NCBI RefSeq assembly: GCF_004345645.1
Contig: NZ_SLWS01000006.1
Location: 62,001 to 126,000 of the forward strand
Source of the DNA: Actinocrispum wychmicini
GTDB taxonomy: Bacteria; Actinomycetota; Actinomycetes; Mycobacteriales; Pseudonocardiaceae
Direction of reading: 5' to 3'
Length of the DNA stretch: 64,000 bases
The notes beneath the pieces are model-generated. The model did no database searches, had not been told where the DNA came from, and saw nothing but the letters and a program-made list of their open reading frames with translations. Every line of letters starts with the position of its first letter. Position 1 is the first letter of the stretch. The position numbers and the translations under genes were made by a program. This document shows, in pieces, positions 16,424-24,413 of the stretch.

Positions 16424-17326
16424 TCACTCCATCGTCGGGTCCTGTCCTTCGGACAGGGCACGCCACAACTCCTTCTCCGGGGTCTCGTTCGCCCTGGCCG
16501 CGGCCGGCGTCTGGTACCGAGCGCCCAACCTGGGCATCCGGTGCCCTGACCTGACCAGCACCACACCGGCCACCACCAGCGCCAACGCCGCCAACAGCGC
16601 CACCACACGAGCCCACAACCCGTGGCCGAGCCCGCCGTCCAGCCCAGCCCAACCGGCGGCCACCCCAGCCAGCACCACCACCCCGCCGACCACCCGCCGC
16701 GCCCAACCCGAAGTGGCCAACACCCCAGCGATCCCGGCCAACGCCAGCAGCGCCAACGGCACCAACGAGGTCGGCACCCCCCCACCCCACGACAGCCGCG
16801 ACGAGCCCCACAACGCGGCCGAACCCACCAGCAACAACGCCGTCACGATCCACAGTGGACGCCGCCGATCCGCCACCCCACGCCGGCCGCCGACCCCACC
16901 CTGATCGGTCGTCCCGTGCTGATCGCTCACCCCGACCTGAGCCGCCACCTGACCCTGGCCGCCGATCCTGCGCCGATCAGGCACCCCGCCTTGGTCCGCC
17001 ACTCCACGCTGGTCGCCGGTCGCACTCTGACCGGTCGTCTCTGGTTGGTCAGCCATCCGGCGCTGGTCGCCGACCCCGCCCTGATCCCCGGTCCCACGCT
17101 GTCCAGTCATCCCGCTCTGGCCGCTGACCCCAGTGTGGTCCGCCGCCCCACGCCGGTCGCCGCTCTCACTCTGACCGGCCACCCCACTCTGGCCGCTCAC
17201 CCCACTCTGGGCCGCCACCCCACGCCGGTCGCCGCTCTCACTCTGACCGGCCACCCCACTCTGGCCGCTCACCCCATCCTGGGCCGCCACCTCGCGCTGG
17301 TCGTTCGCCTGGCTGCGGTCGCTCAT
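16424..17326 (-). CDS. Trp-operon membrane protein with long hexapeptide-repeat N-terminal extension
   Basis: A 300-residue protein in two parts. Residues 156-300 match the small trp-operon-associated membrane protein family (TIGR02234, like Rv1610), with four hydrophobic segments and a cytoplasmic tail ending near ELWRALSEGQD. The family always sits next to trpE, but its function is unknown. Residues 18-155 are 23 uninterrupted hexapeptides of the form G-V-x-x-Q-x (for example GVSGQS, GVAGQS, ESGDRR, GVAAQS), rich in Gly, Gln, Asp and Arg and without hydrophobic stretches. I know of no such extension in the mycobacterial homologue. ATG 17326 shares an ATGA overlap with the trpE stop. Confidence 0.9.
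   Translation of the reverse strand: MSDRSQANDQREVAAQDGVSGQSGVAGQSESGDRRGVAAQSGVSGQSGVAGQSESGDRRGAADHTGVSGQSGMTGQRGTGDQGGVGDQRRMADQPETTGQSATGDQRGVADQGGVPDRRRIGGQGQVAAQVGVSDQHGTTDQGGVGGRRGVADRRRPLWIVTALLLVGSAALWGSSRLSWGGGVPTSLVPLALLALAGIAGVLATSGWARRVVGGVVVLAGVAAGWAGLDGGLGHGLWARVVALLAALALVVAGVVLVRSGHRMPRLGARYQTPAAARANETPEKELWRALSEGQDPTME
17146..17289 (-). repeat. 72-bp tandem repeat (2 copies) inside the hexapeptide-repeat region
   Basis: Bases 17146-17217 and 17218-17289 are almost identical tandem copies; the visible differences are confined to a few bases near the ends. Each encodes 24 residues, that is four hexapeptides. Weaker 18-bp periodicity extends from about 16860 to 17275. The near-identity shows a recent duplication, and all copies keep the reading frame. 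Confidence 0.9.
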
Positions 17327-18864
17327 CCGGAGGCCGGCTTGATCGTTCCCGCCATCGCGATCGCCGACAGCACCGCGCCCGCCTTGTTCTGACACTCGTC
17401 GTCCTCCGACGCCGGGTTGGAGTCCGCCACGATCCCGGCCCCGGCCTGCACGTATGCCACGCCGTCCCGGATCAGCGCGGTTCGGATGGCGATCGCGGTG
17501 TCGGCGTCCCCGGCGAAGTCGATGTAGCCGACGACACCGCCGTAGAGCCCACGCCGGGTCGGCTCCAACTCCTCGATCAGTTCCATCGCGCGCGGCTTGG
17601 GCGCGCCGGACAGCGTCCCGGCCGGGAAGCATGCCGTGACCGCGTCGAACGCCGTCTTGCCCGGCGCCAGCTTGCCGGTCACGGTCGACACGATGTGCAT
17701 GACGTGGCTGTACCGCTCGACCCGGAAGAAGTCCACCACGTGCACCGACCCCGGCAGGCACACCCGGCCGAGGTCGTTGCGGCCCAGGTCGACGAGCATC
17801 ACGTGCTCGGCGCGTTCCTTCTCGTCGGACAGCAGGTCCTTCTCCAGGATCGCGTCCTCGTCCGCGTCCACCCCGCGCCAGCGCGTGCCCGCGATCGGGT
17901 GCGTGGTCGCGACCCCGTCCCGGACCGTGACCAGGGATTCCGGGCTGGATCCGACGATGTCGAACCCGTCCATCCGCAGCAGGTACATGTACGGGCTGGG
18001 GTTGGTGGTCCGCAGGATCCGGTACACGTCCAGCGAATCGGCCTCGGTGTTCATCTCGAACCGTTGGGACACCACGACCTGGAACGCCTCACCGGCGCGG
18101 ATCGCTTCCTTGGCGGTCTCGACGGCCTGGCCGAAGTCCTCCCTGGTACGTCGCCGGGTGATCTCCGGGCGGGGCCGATCGAAGATCATCGCGGTCGGTT
18201 CGGCCGTGGTGCACAGCTGTGCCGTCATCCGGTTCAGGCGTTCGACCGCGTCGTCGTACGCCTCGTCCTGGCGCTCCAGCGAGTCGTCCCAGTTGATCGC
18301 GTTGGCGATCAGGGTGATCGTGCCCTCGTGGTGGTCCAGGGCGGCGAGGTCGGTCGCCATCATCATGACCAGCTCGGGGATCTGCAGGTCGTCCGTTGTC
18401 AACTCGGGCAGTCGCTCCAGGCGCCGGACCGTGTCGTACCCGATGTAGCCGACCATGCCCCCGGTCAGCGGCGGCAGGCCGGGCAGGGGCTCGGTGTGCA
18501 GGGTCTTGAACGTGTGCCGGAGCACTTCCAGCGGGTCGCCGTTGCCGTGCAGGTCGTGCGGGATCGTGCCGCTCCACGTGGCTTTGCCGCCGAAAGACGT
18601 GAGCCAGGACGCACAGCGAGCGCCCACGAACGACCACCGCGACCACGAACGGCCGTTCTCCGCCGACTCGAACAGGAACGTGCCCGTCCGGTCGCCGGCG
18701 AGCTTGCGGTACACCCCGACCGGGGTCTCCGCGTCCGCGAGCACCTTGCGAACCACGGGAATCACCCGGCGGTCCGGCGCAAGGGCGTGGAACTGCTCAC
18801 GCGTGGGGCTGATCTCCCCCATTCCGGTCGACACCGGGATCTCGGATCCAATCACGCTGGCCAT
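17323..18864 (-). CDS. trpE: Anthranilate synthase component I
   Basis: A 513-residue chorismate-using enzyme and the first committed step of tryptophan synthesis. The N-terminal domain has the feedback-inhibitor region near LFESAENGRSWSRWSF. The C-terminal catalytic domain shows GEAFQVVVSQRFE, PSPYMYLLR, GSSPESLVTV, PIAGTRWRG and the ATGTLSGAPK-like CFPAGTLSGAPKPRAME. No glutaminase (TrpG) domain is fused, so TrpG is encoded elsewhere. The start is ATG 18864. It has no clear ribosome binding site, but CAGAAT lies 6 bases upstream. No leader peptide with tandem Trp codons is visible, so classic attenuation is not supported. Confidence 0.96.
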   Translation of the reverse strand: MASVIGSEIPVSTGMGEISPTREQFHALAPDRRVIPVVRKVLADAETPVGVYRKLAGDRTGTFLFESAENGRSWSRWSFVGARCASWLTSFGGKATWSGTIPHDLHGNGDPLEVLRHTFKTLHTEPLPGLPPLTGGMVGYIGYDTVRRLERLPELTTDDLQIPELVMMMATDLAALDHHEGTITLIANAINWDDSLERQDEAYDDAVERLNRMTAQLCTTAEPTAMIFDRPRPEITRRRTREDFGQAVETAKEAIRAGEAFQVVVSQRFEMNTEADSLDVYRILRTTNPSPYMYLLRMDGFDIVGSSPESLVTVRDGVATTHPIAGTRWRGVDADEDAILEKDLLSDEKERAEHVMLVDLGRNDLGRVCLPGSVHVVDFFRVERYSHVMHIVSTVTGKLAPGKTAFDAVTACFPAGTLSGAPKPRAMELIEELEPTRRGLYGGVVGYIDFAGDADTAIAIRTALIRDGVAYVQAGAGIVADSNPASEDDECQNKAGAVLSAIAMAGTIKPASG

Positions 18865-18921
18865 AGAGTCATTCTGCCGGGAATGTTCGGCATGCCCGCA
18901 CCCGGGACAATTCATCAGATG

Positions 18922-18957
18922 TTGAAAAGTTTTTCGCGACGGGTGATGATGCACCCT
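18922..18957 (+). promoter_or_regulatory. Promoter of the TetR gene (leaderless), in the trpE-tetR divergent gap
   Basis: TTGAAA (18922-18927), a 17-base spacer and GATGAT (18945-18950) precede the GTG at 18958 by 7 bases. A 12-bp near-palindrome, GAAAAGTTTTTC at 18924-18935, overlaps the -35 region and could be an operator for the regulator itself. trpE reads away on the other strand. Confidence 0.5.
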
Positions 18958-19563
18958 GTGACAATGCGGGAGAGCAAGCGGCGTGGCCGTCGGCCGGCCG
19001 GCGCGGACACCAAGTCCGCCCTGGTCGCGGCCGCCATGGAGGTGTTCACCGAGCAGGGGTACGAAGGCGCAACGGTCCGGGCGATCGCCAAGCGCGCCGG
19101 CGTCGACCCGGCCATGGTGAACCACTGGTTCGGCGGCAAGGACGGCCTGTTCGCCAAGGCCGTCCTACAGTTGCCGATCGACCCCGAGGAGATCATCGCC
19201 GAGGTCACCGGCGGCGACCTGGACTCGGTGGGGGAACGTGTGGTGCGCCGTTTCCTGATCACGTGGGACAGCAACGGCGGCGGCCAGTTCGCGGCACTGG
19301 TGCGCAGCGTCGCCAGCCACGAGATGGCCCTGACCGGCCTGCGCGAACTGTTCATCACCAAGATCTTCAAACCCGTGACCGAGTACGCCGGCGGTGACGG
19401 CGATCCGATGTTCCGCGCCAACCTGGTCGCCAGCCAACTGATCGGCCTGGGAGTGATCCGTTACGTGGCCGAGTTCGACCCCATGGCGACCGCCGACATC
19501 GAGACGATCGTGGCCGCGGTCGCGCCGACGATCCAGCGCTACCTGACCGGAAAGATCACCTGA
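18958..19563 (+). CDS. TetR-family transcriptional regulator
   Basis: A 201-residue repressor-type regulator. The N-terminal helix-turn-helix spans roughly residues 20-65, with FTEQGYEGATVRAIAKRAGVDPAMVNHWFGGKDGLF, a textbook TetR DNA-binding block. The C-terminal ligand domain resembles that of the TetR at 21721-22293 (shared QLPxDP, VRFFL/VRRFL and IGLxxxRYxxxxxP blocks), so the two are paralogues. I choose GTG 18958 because a promoter fits just upstream; ATG 18964 and 18949 are alternatives. It is divergent from trpE and convergent with hisI. The ligand and target are unknown. Confidence 0.9.
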   Translation: MTMRESKRRGRRPAGADTKSALVAAAMEVFTEQGYEGATVRAIAKRAGVDPAMVNHWFGGKDGLFAKAVLQLPIDPEEIIAEVTGGDLDSVGERVVRRFLITWDSNGGGQFAALVRSVASHEMALTGLRELFITKIFKPVTEYAGGDGDPMFRANLVASQLIGLGVIRYVAEFDPMATADIETIVAAVAPTIQRYLTGKIT

Positions 19564-19569
19564 CCCCGG

Positions 19570-19914
19570 TCATGGCGCGGACATCAGCACGTCGGCGTCA
19601 AAGCAGGTGTGGTCACCGGTGTGGCACGCCCCGTCAACCTGGTCGACGGTGAGCAGGACGGTGTCACCATCGCAGTCCAACCGGACTTCATGCACGTACT
19701 GCACGTGCCCGGAAGTCTCGCCCTTGACCCACAACTCCTGCCGGCTGCGCGAAAAGTAAGTGCCTCGCCGGGTGGCCAGCGTCAACGCGAGCGCCTTATC
19801 GTTCATCCACGCCACCATCAGGACGTCCCTGGTGGTCCGTTCCTGAACGACCGCACACACCAGCCCTTCGGCATCGCGCTTGAGGCGGCCGGCGATCTTC
19901 GGATCCAAGCTCAC
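19570..19914 (-). CDS. hisI: Phosphoribosyl-AMP cyclohydrolase
   Basis: A 114-residue metalloenzyme that opens the adenine ring of phosphoribosyl-AMP, the third step of histidine synthesis. The family blocks VQERTTRDVLMVAWMN and TYFSRSRQELWVKGETSGH are intact, as is the metal-binding region DCDGDTVLL with later CHTGDHTCF cysteines. No HisE domain is fused, so it is the monofunctional actinobacterial form. GTG 19914 overlaps the stop of the preceding membrane gene by GTGA. The 3' ends of hisI and the TetR gene are 6 bp apart. Confidence 0.96.
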   Translation of the reverse strand: MSLDPKIAGRLKRDAEGLVCAVVQERTTRDVLMVAWMNDKALALTLATRRGTYFSRSRQELWVKGETSGHVQYVHEVRLDCDGDTVLLTVDQVDGACHTGDHTCFDADVLMSAP

Positions 19915-20243
19915 TTCGGCTCCAGGTACTGGCGGGCGGGCAGCGTGTTCAACAGCACAGCGCAATAGACGTACCCAGCGGTCAACACCCCGGACACCAG
20001 CCGAACCCACCAAGGCCCATCCGACATGGCGATGAGCAAATGCACCACAGCCAACACGAACACGGCACCAATGGCGATCACCCGAACAAACCGCAACCTC
20101 ACCACCAACCCAACACACACAGCGGCCGCCAGAATCGCGGCCCCGACCGGCAACTTCAGAGTGTCCGCACCCCTGGCCAAAGCCACCGCCACGAACACCA
20201 ACGCCCCCAGGGCGACAACCCCGGTGGCAATCCGTACCTCCAT
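19911..20243 (-). CDS. Small four-helix membrane protein of unknown function
   Basis: An unrecognised 110-residue integral membrane protein. Four hydrophobic segments are visible (about residues 5-23, 32-47, 54-71 and 83-98), joined by short charged loops. ATG 20243 has GAGAGGG 6 bases upstream, which favours it over the in-frame GTG at 20273. The stop overlaps the hisI start by GTGA, so the two are translationally coupled. The coupling suggests co-regulation with histidine synthesis, but nothing in the sequence links it to that pathway chemically. Confidence 0.8.
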   Translation of the reverse strand: MEVRIATGVVALGALVFVAVALARGADTLKLPVGAAILAAAVCVGLVVRLRFVRVIAIGAVFVLAVVHLLIAMSDGPWWVRLVSGVLTAGYVYCAVLLNTLPARQYLEPK

Positions 20244-20273
20244 CGGCCCTCTCACCGACTCACCGCCTCCCAC

Positions 20274-20928
20274 TCAAGACCCGCTGCACCAACGACCCCG
20301 CCCCCGCCTCACCCCCAAACCCAACCACCTACAACCCCACCATCCCAAGGCACCACCCCGCTGAATCTCCCATCAGCGCCGCGCCGAACCTCGCCCGCTC
20401 AGACCCTCCACACCGCCACCTCGCCGCGCCGTGACCCGGTCTCGTCCCCTCACCTTGCCTCCCCGCCCATCACCTCTCTCGCCGCGACGTGTCCCATCGC
20501 CCCGCCTCGCTGTGTCCCTGCCTCATCGCCTCGCCGCACCGTCTCATCGCCTCGCCGCACCATGGCCTGTCTCATCCCATCGCGCCGCACCGAGGCCCTG
20601 TCCCATCGCCGCGCCGTGGCCTGTCTCATCCCACCGCAGCACCGAGGCCCTGTCTCGTCTCGTCGCCTCGCGGCGCCGAAGCCCTGTCTCGCACCATCGC
20701 CTCGCTCGCCGCCCCAACGCCTGGCTCGCCGCACCGAAGCCCTGTCTCGTCCCATTGCCTCGCTCGCCGCACCGTGGCTCGGTCTCGCCCCATCGCCTCA
20801 CCGACCGCTTCACTGGCCCCATGCCCTCGTGCCAAGCCCCAGCCTCGCCCCAACATCCCCGCCCACTGCTGGCCCCTGGTCCCAGCTCTGGTTGTCGCGG
20901 GCCGCGCGGAACTGTGGTCGGTCGGGAG
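20274..20928. repeat. Non-coding, low-complexity tract with degenerate direct repeats
   Basis: This 655-base gap between hisF and the membrane gene upstream of hisI has open frames in several phases but none with normal composition. From about 20383 to 20840 it is built of degenerate repeats. Examples are CTCATCGCCTCGCCGCACC at 20522-20540, repeated exactly at 20543-20561, and a (G/A)CCGA(A/G)GCCCTGTC element at about 20589, 20641, 20675 and 20734. Spacing varies, so it is not a CRISPR. The plus strand is pyrimidine-rich (C and T), with few G-runs. Confidence 0.75.
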
Positions 20929-21690
20929 TCACCGGACCTCGATTCCTTCGGCTCGCATGGCGTCCTTGACCTCGCCGATCCGGAGTTGTCCAAAGTGGAA
21001 GACGCTGGCCGCGAGGACCGCGTCGGCACCGGCGTGGACAGCGGGCGCGAAGTGGTCGACCGCGCCCGCGCCGCCGCTGGCGATCAGGGGGACGTCCACG
21101 ACCTTTCGGACACGTTGGATCAGCTCGATGTCGAAGCCGGCTTTGGTGCCGTCGGCGTCCATCGAGTTGAGCAGGATCTCACCCACGCCAAGTTCCTGGC
21201 CCCGGCCGGCCCACTCGACCGCGTCGATTCCGGTGCCCCGGCGGCCGCCGTGGGTGGTCACCTCGAAGCCGGAGGGGGTGCCGCCGCCGCGGCGGGCGTC
21301 CACGGACAACACCACACATTGCGCACCGAATCGCTGGGACGCCTCATGGAGCAGTTCAGGCCGCAGGATCGCGGCGGTGTTGATGCTCACCTTGTCCGCC
21401 CCAGCGCGGAGCAGGCGGTTGATGTCCTCGACAGCTCGCACGCCGCCGCCGACAGTCAACGGGATGAACACCTGCTCGGCCGTTCGCCGGACGACGTCGA
21501 ATGTGGTCTCGCGGTCCGAAGAGGACGCCGTGACGTCGAGGAACGTCAGTTCGTCCGCGCCTTCGGCGTCGTAGGCGGCGGCCAGTTCGACCGGGTCGCC
21601 CGCGTCCACCAGGTCCGTGAAGTTGACGCCCTTCACCACCCGCCCGGCGTCCACGTCCAGGCAGGGGATCACACGTACCGCGACAGCCAT
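20929..21690 (-). CDS. hisF: Imidazole glycerol phosphate synthase, cyclase subunit
   Basis: A 253-residue TIM barrel that uses ammonia from HisH to turn PRFAR into imidazole glycerol phosphate and AICAR. Catalytic aspartates lie in CLDVDAGRVVKG and LNSMDADGTKAGFD; the phosphate-binding loops are VGGGVR and ASGGAGA. It sits apart from hisH here, whereas in mycobacteria the two are closer. The start has no ribosome binding site, but TAGGCT (21697-21702, minus strand) lies 6 bases before the ATG, pointing to a leaderless transcript. The divergent TetR gene begins only 30 bp away. Confidence 0.97.
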   Translation of the reverse strand: MAVAVRVIPCLDVDAGRVVKGVNFTDLVDAGDPVELAAAYDAEGADELTFLDVTASSSDRETTFDVVRRTAEQVFIPLTVGGGVRAVEDINRLLRAGADKVSINTAAILRPELLHEASQRFGAQCVVLSVDARRGGGTPSGFEVTTHGGRRGTGIDAVEWAGRGQELGVGEILLNSMDADGTKAGFDIELIQRVRKVVDVPLIASGGAGAVDHFAPAVHAGADAVLAASVFHFGQLRIGEVKDAMRAEGIEVR

Positions 21691-21696
21691 GGCGAG

Positions 21697-21702
21697 AGCC
21701 TA
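21697..21702 (-). promoter_or_regulatory. hisF: -10 element of the leaderless hisF promoter
   Basis: TAGGCT on the minus strand is 6 bases before the hisF ATG. It lies within the 30-bp gap shared with the divergent TetR gene, so a regulator bound there could affect both genes. Confidence 0.5.
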
Positions 21703-21720
21703 CGTGGCACGCTGGTGACC

Positions 21721-22293
21721 ATGGCACGTGCCGGACGCCGCCCAGGGCAGACCGAGACCCGCGAGCAGATCCTCACGGCCGCGCGTGCCCAGTTCGCCGC
21801 CTTGGGCTACGACGGGGCCACCATCCGCGGGATCGCCGCGGAGGCCTCGGTCAACCCCGCCCTCGTGCATCATTTCTTCGGCACGAAAGAGCAGGTGTTC
21901 GTGGCCGCGATGCAGCTGCCCGTCGACCCGGCGCTGATGGTGCCCACCTTGTTGGACGGACCTCGCGCCCAGTTCGGTGAACGAATGGTCCGGTTCTTCC
22001 TCACGGTGTGGGGCAATCCGGACACCCGCGAGCCCTTCCTGGCGTTGATGCGTTCGGTCATGTCCAACGAGCAGGCCGTGCGCATGCTTCGTCAGTTCAT
22101 CAGCCGCACGGTCCTCGCCAAGGTGGCGGACGGCCTGGGCGTCCCGCGCCTGCGGATGGCCGCGGCCGCGTCCCATCTGATCGGTTTGGCGATCGTCCGG
22201 TACATCGTTGCTGTCGAGCCCCTCGCCAGCGCCGACGACGACGAGATCGTGGCCCTTGTTGGCCCGGTAGTGCAGCACTACGTCGACGGCTAA
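21721..22293 (+). CDS. TetR-family regulator of the adjacent ABC exporter (predicted)
   Basis: A 190-residue TetR-type regulator. The helix-turn-helix block is FAALGYDGATIRGIAAEASVNPALVHHFFGTKEQVF, near residues 27-62. Its ligand domain is paralogous to that of the TetR at 18958. It is 30 bp from the divergent hisF start and 51 bp upstream of an ABC transporter gene in the same direction, whose promoter carries a 26-bp palindrome. By position it most likely represses that transporter. GTG 21715 is an alternative start. Ligand unknown. Confidence 0.9.
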   Translation: MARAGRRPGQTETREQILTAARAQFAALGYDGATIRGIAAEASVNPALVHHFFGTKEQVFVAAMQLPVDPALMVPTLLDGPRAQFGERMVRFFLTVWGNPDTREPFLALMRSVMSNEQAVRMLRQFISRTVLAKVADGLGVPRLRMAAAASHLIGLAIVRYIVAVEPLASADDDEIVALVGPVVQHYVDG

Positions 22294-22308
22294 CACCCAC
22301 GCCAGGGG

Positions 22309-22357
22309 TTGACGGGGCAATTCCACGAGCGCAGAATTAAACGCATGATTAATTCTG
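22309..22357 (+). promoter_or_regulatory. Promoter and palindromic operator of the ABC transporter operon
   Basis: TTGACG (22309-22314), a 17-base spacer and CAGAAT (22332-22337) lie 7 bases before the ATG at 22345, so the transcript is probably leaderless. A perfect 9-bp inverted repeat, CAGAATTAA at 22332-22340 and TTAATTCTG at 22349-22357 with an 8-base centre, covers the -10 box, the start point and the first four codons. It is AT-rich in a GC-rich genome, as expected of a TetR operator. Confidence 0.75.
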
Positions 22358-23058
22358 TTGTGTCGGTGGAGGGGCTCACGGTCCGACGAGGCGGCCGCCC
22401 GGTGCTCCGAGGTATCGACTTTGAAGTTGTGCAAGGTTCCGTGACGGGCCTCCTCGGTCCGAGTGGATGTGGCAAGACCACGTTGATGCGTTCAGTTGTG
22501 GGCGTGCAGTTGGTCGACGGCGGCGCTGTGCGGGTACTCGGCCGCCCCGCGGGCCACCGGGACCTGCGCGACAAGATCGGTTACGCCACCCAGAATCCCG
22601 CGCTCTACAGCGACCTGACAGTCACGGAAGCGTTGCGCTACTTCTCATCCGTGCTCCGCGCCCCTGCCGGCGACGTGCGGCGAGTCATCCGGGAGGTCGG
22701 CCTCGAGTCCCACAAGGACGCCATGGTCGGCCAGCTGTCGGGCGGCCAACGCTCGCGTGCGAGCCTCGCCGTGGCCCTGCTCGGCACTCCGAAACTACTC
22801 GTCCTCGACGAGCCGACGGTGGGTTTGGACCCCGTCCTCCGCGAAGAACTCTGGAGCCTGTTCCATCGCTTGGCCGACACCGGCGTGACGCTCCTCGTGT
22901 CCAGTCACGTGATGGACGAAGCTGCTCGCTGCCAACGTCTTCTGCTGATGCGCGAAGGTCTGATCCTGGCCGACGACACACCGAGTGGTCTCCAGCGGAA
23001 GACCAACACAAAGGACGTCGAACAGGCATTCCTTCATCTCATCAAACAAGCCGCGTGA
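22345..23058 (+). CDS. ABC transporter ATP-binding protein (exporter type)
   Basis: A 237-residue ATPase that would power the permease encoded just downstream. It has the Walker A GPSGCGKTT, the signature LSGGQ, the Walker B LLVLDEPT with its D-loop VGLDP, and the switch histidine in SSHVMDE. The arrangement and the ABC-2-type partner place it with DrrA/Nod-type exporters of drugs or lipids rather than importers. ATG 22345 is chosen because a -35/-10 pair with leaderless spacing and an operator palindrome centre on it; a more upstream in-frame start would lie inside the promoter. Confidence 0.92.
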   Translation: MINSVVSVEGLTVRRGGRPVLRGIDFEVVQGSVTGLLGPSGCGKTTLMRSVVGVQLVDGGAVRVLGRPAGHRDLRDKIGYATQNPALYSDLTVTEALRYFSSVLRAPAGDVRRVIREVGLESHKDAMVGQLSGGQRSRASLAVALLGTPKLLVLDEPTVGLDPVLREELWSLFHRLADTGVTLLVSSHVMDEAARCQRLLLMREGLILADDTPSGLQRKTNTKDVEQAFLHLIKQAA

Positions 23059-23126
23059 GCCGTCGACGACAGGTGCGTCCGTACCTCCCGGCCGGTGGGC
23101 CGGGACCGCCACCGATGGGAGTTCTG

Positions 23127-23852
23127 ATGAATGCCTTGGCCACCGCGCGCCGACTGTTGGCGCAGTTGCGGCACGATCCCCGAACCATTGCCATGTTGCT
23201 CCTCCTTCCCACGCTGTTGATGGCATTGCTTCGGTTTGTGTTCAACGACGAACGTGCCTTCAGCCACGCGGCGCCTGCCATGCTCGGCGTGTTCCCGTTC
23301 GTCATCATGTTCATGATCACGTCCATCACCACGCTCCGAGAGCGCACGAGTGGCACGCTCGAGCGCCTGATGACCACACCGATCGGCAAGCTAGATCTTC
23401 TGTTCGGCTATGCGCTCGCGTTCGGCGTCGTCGCGACCGCTCAGGTCATCATCGCCACGTTCGTCTCGGTCTGGTGGCTGGGGCTGGACCTCGTAGGTCC
23501 ACTATGGATTCTTCTGGTCATCACCGTGCTGGACGCGCTGTTGGGAATGGCGATCGGGCTGTTCGTGAGCGCGTTCGCCCGAACGGAGTTCCAGGCCGTG
23601 CAGTTCATGCCTGTGTTCGTGTTGCCTCAGGTCCTCCTGTGCGGTCTGTTCGTGCCACGGGGTTCGATGGCACAGTTGCTGAACTGGTTGTCAGATGTGA
23701 TGCCGTTGTCCTACGCGGTGGACGCGTTGCTGCACGTGACCGCGTCCGACGAATTCACTGGCACGTTGCTCCGGAACCTTGTGATCATCGCCTGCTGCGC
23801 GCTGCTTGCACTGGTCCTTGGCGCGATGACTTTGCGTCGCCGCACACCGTGA
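23127..23852 (+). CDS. ABC-2-type transporter permease
   Basis: A 241-residue membrane protein with six hydrophobic segments, the membrane half of the exporter with the ATPase at 22345. The ABC-2 signature region is visible as TLRERTSGTLERLMTTPIGKLDLLFGYAL, followed by the AFARTEFQAVQFMPVFVLPQVLLCGLFVP block and MPLSYAVDAL. The ATG at 23127 has GGGAG 6 bases upstream. A 68-bp gap separates it from the ATPase stop, but no terminator is seen, so the pair are likely one transcript under the TetR-type operator. Substrate unknown. Confidence 0.92.
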   Translation: MNALATARRLLAQLRHDPRTIAMLLLLPTLLMALLRFVFNDERAFSHAAPAMLGVFPFVIMFMITSITTLRERTSGTLERLMTTPIGKLDLLFGYALAFGVVATAQVIIATFVSVWWLGLDLVGPLWILLVITVLDALLGMAIGLFVSAFARTEFQAVQFMPVFVLPQVLLCGLFVPRGSMAQLLNWLSDVMPLSYAVDALLHVTASDEFTGTLLRNLVIIACCALLALVLGAMTLRRRTP

Positions 23853-23866
23853 CTATTCTGTTAACA

Positions 23867-24412
23867 GTGACGACTGGGGTAGTGACGGCCGTGAGCCGCA
23901 GCAATGAGTACACGTTCAGCAAGCCGAACGAGGCCAGTATCACGCTGGTCGCGGGCCTCGGGGTGGAGGGCGACGCCCACCAGGGTGCGACGGTGAAGCA
24001 TCGGTCAAGGATGGCCCGCGACCCAAGTCAGCCCAATCTGCGCCAGGTGCACCTTGTCCACCAAGAGCTGCACGACGAGTTGCGCGACAAGGGGTTCGCG
24101 GTCGGGCCGGGTGACATCGGCGAAAACGTGACCACCAGCGGGATCGACCTGCTCGCACTGCCGGCGGGCACCCGGCTGCACTTGGGCGCGCTGGCCGTCG
24201 TCGAGGTCACTGGCCTGCGCAACCCTTGTCTCCAGTTGGACGGTTTCCAGCGCGGCCTGCAGAAAGCCGTGCTTGATCGCGACGCGGCGGGCAGACTGGT
24301 CCGTAAAGCAGGGATCATGTCGATCGTGGTGGCCGGTGGCGAAGTACGACCCGGCGACCCGATCACGGTCGTGGTCCCGCCCGAGCCGCACACGCCATTG
24401 GAGCCGGTCTAG
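23867..24412 (+). CDS. MOSC-domain protein
   Basis: A 181-residue protein with the MOSC (molybdenum cofactor sulfurase C-terminal) fold: an early GLGVEGDAHQG block, QVHLVHQELHDEL, GDIGENVTTSGIDLLALPAGTRL, and the conserved cysteine in GLRNPCLQL. The family binds sulfur or molybdenum cofactor through that cysteine; stand-alone members such as YiiM reduce N-hydroxylated bases. The start is GTG 23867, preceded 7 bases upstream by TATTCT and at a 16-base spacing by TTGCGT, so a leaderless promoter is likely. The PPOX gene follows one base after its stop. Confidence 0.9.
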   Translation: MTTGVVTAVSRSNEYTFSKPNEASITLVAGLGVEGDAHQGATVKHRSRMARDPSQPNLRQVHLVHQELHDELRDKGFAVGPGDIGENVTTSGIDLLALPAGTRLHLGALAVVEVTGLRNPCLQLDGFQRGLQKAVLDRDAAGRLVRKAGIMSIVVAGGEVRPGDPITVVVPPEPHTPLEPV

Positions 24413-24413
24413 A

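Noticed and set aside
18865..18960. trp leader peptide and attenuator upstream of trpE
   Set aside because: No short frame with tandem Trp codons and no competing hairpins are visible; the gap is short and holds the TetR promoter.
20383..20870. Possible CRISPR array
   Set aside because: Repeats are degenerate and of unequal spacing, without regular unique spacers, and no cas genes are nearby.
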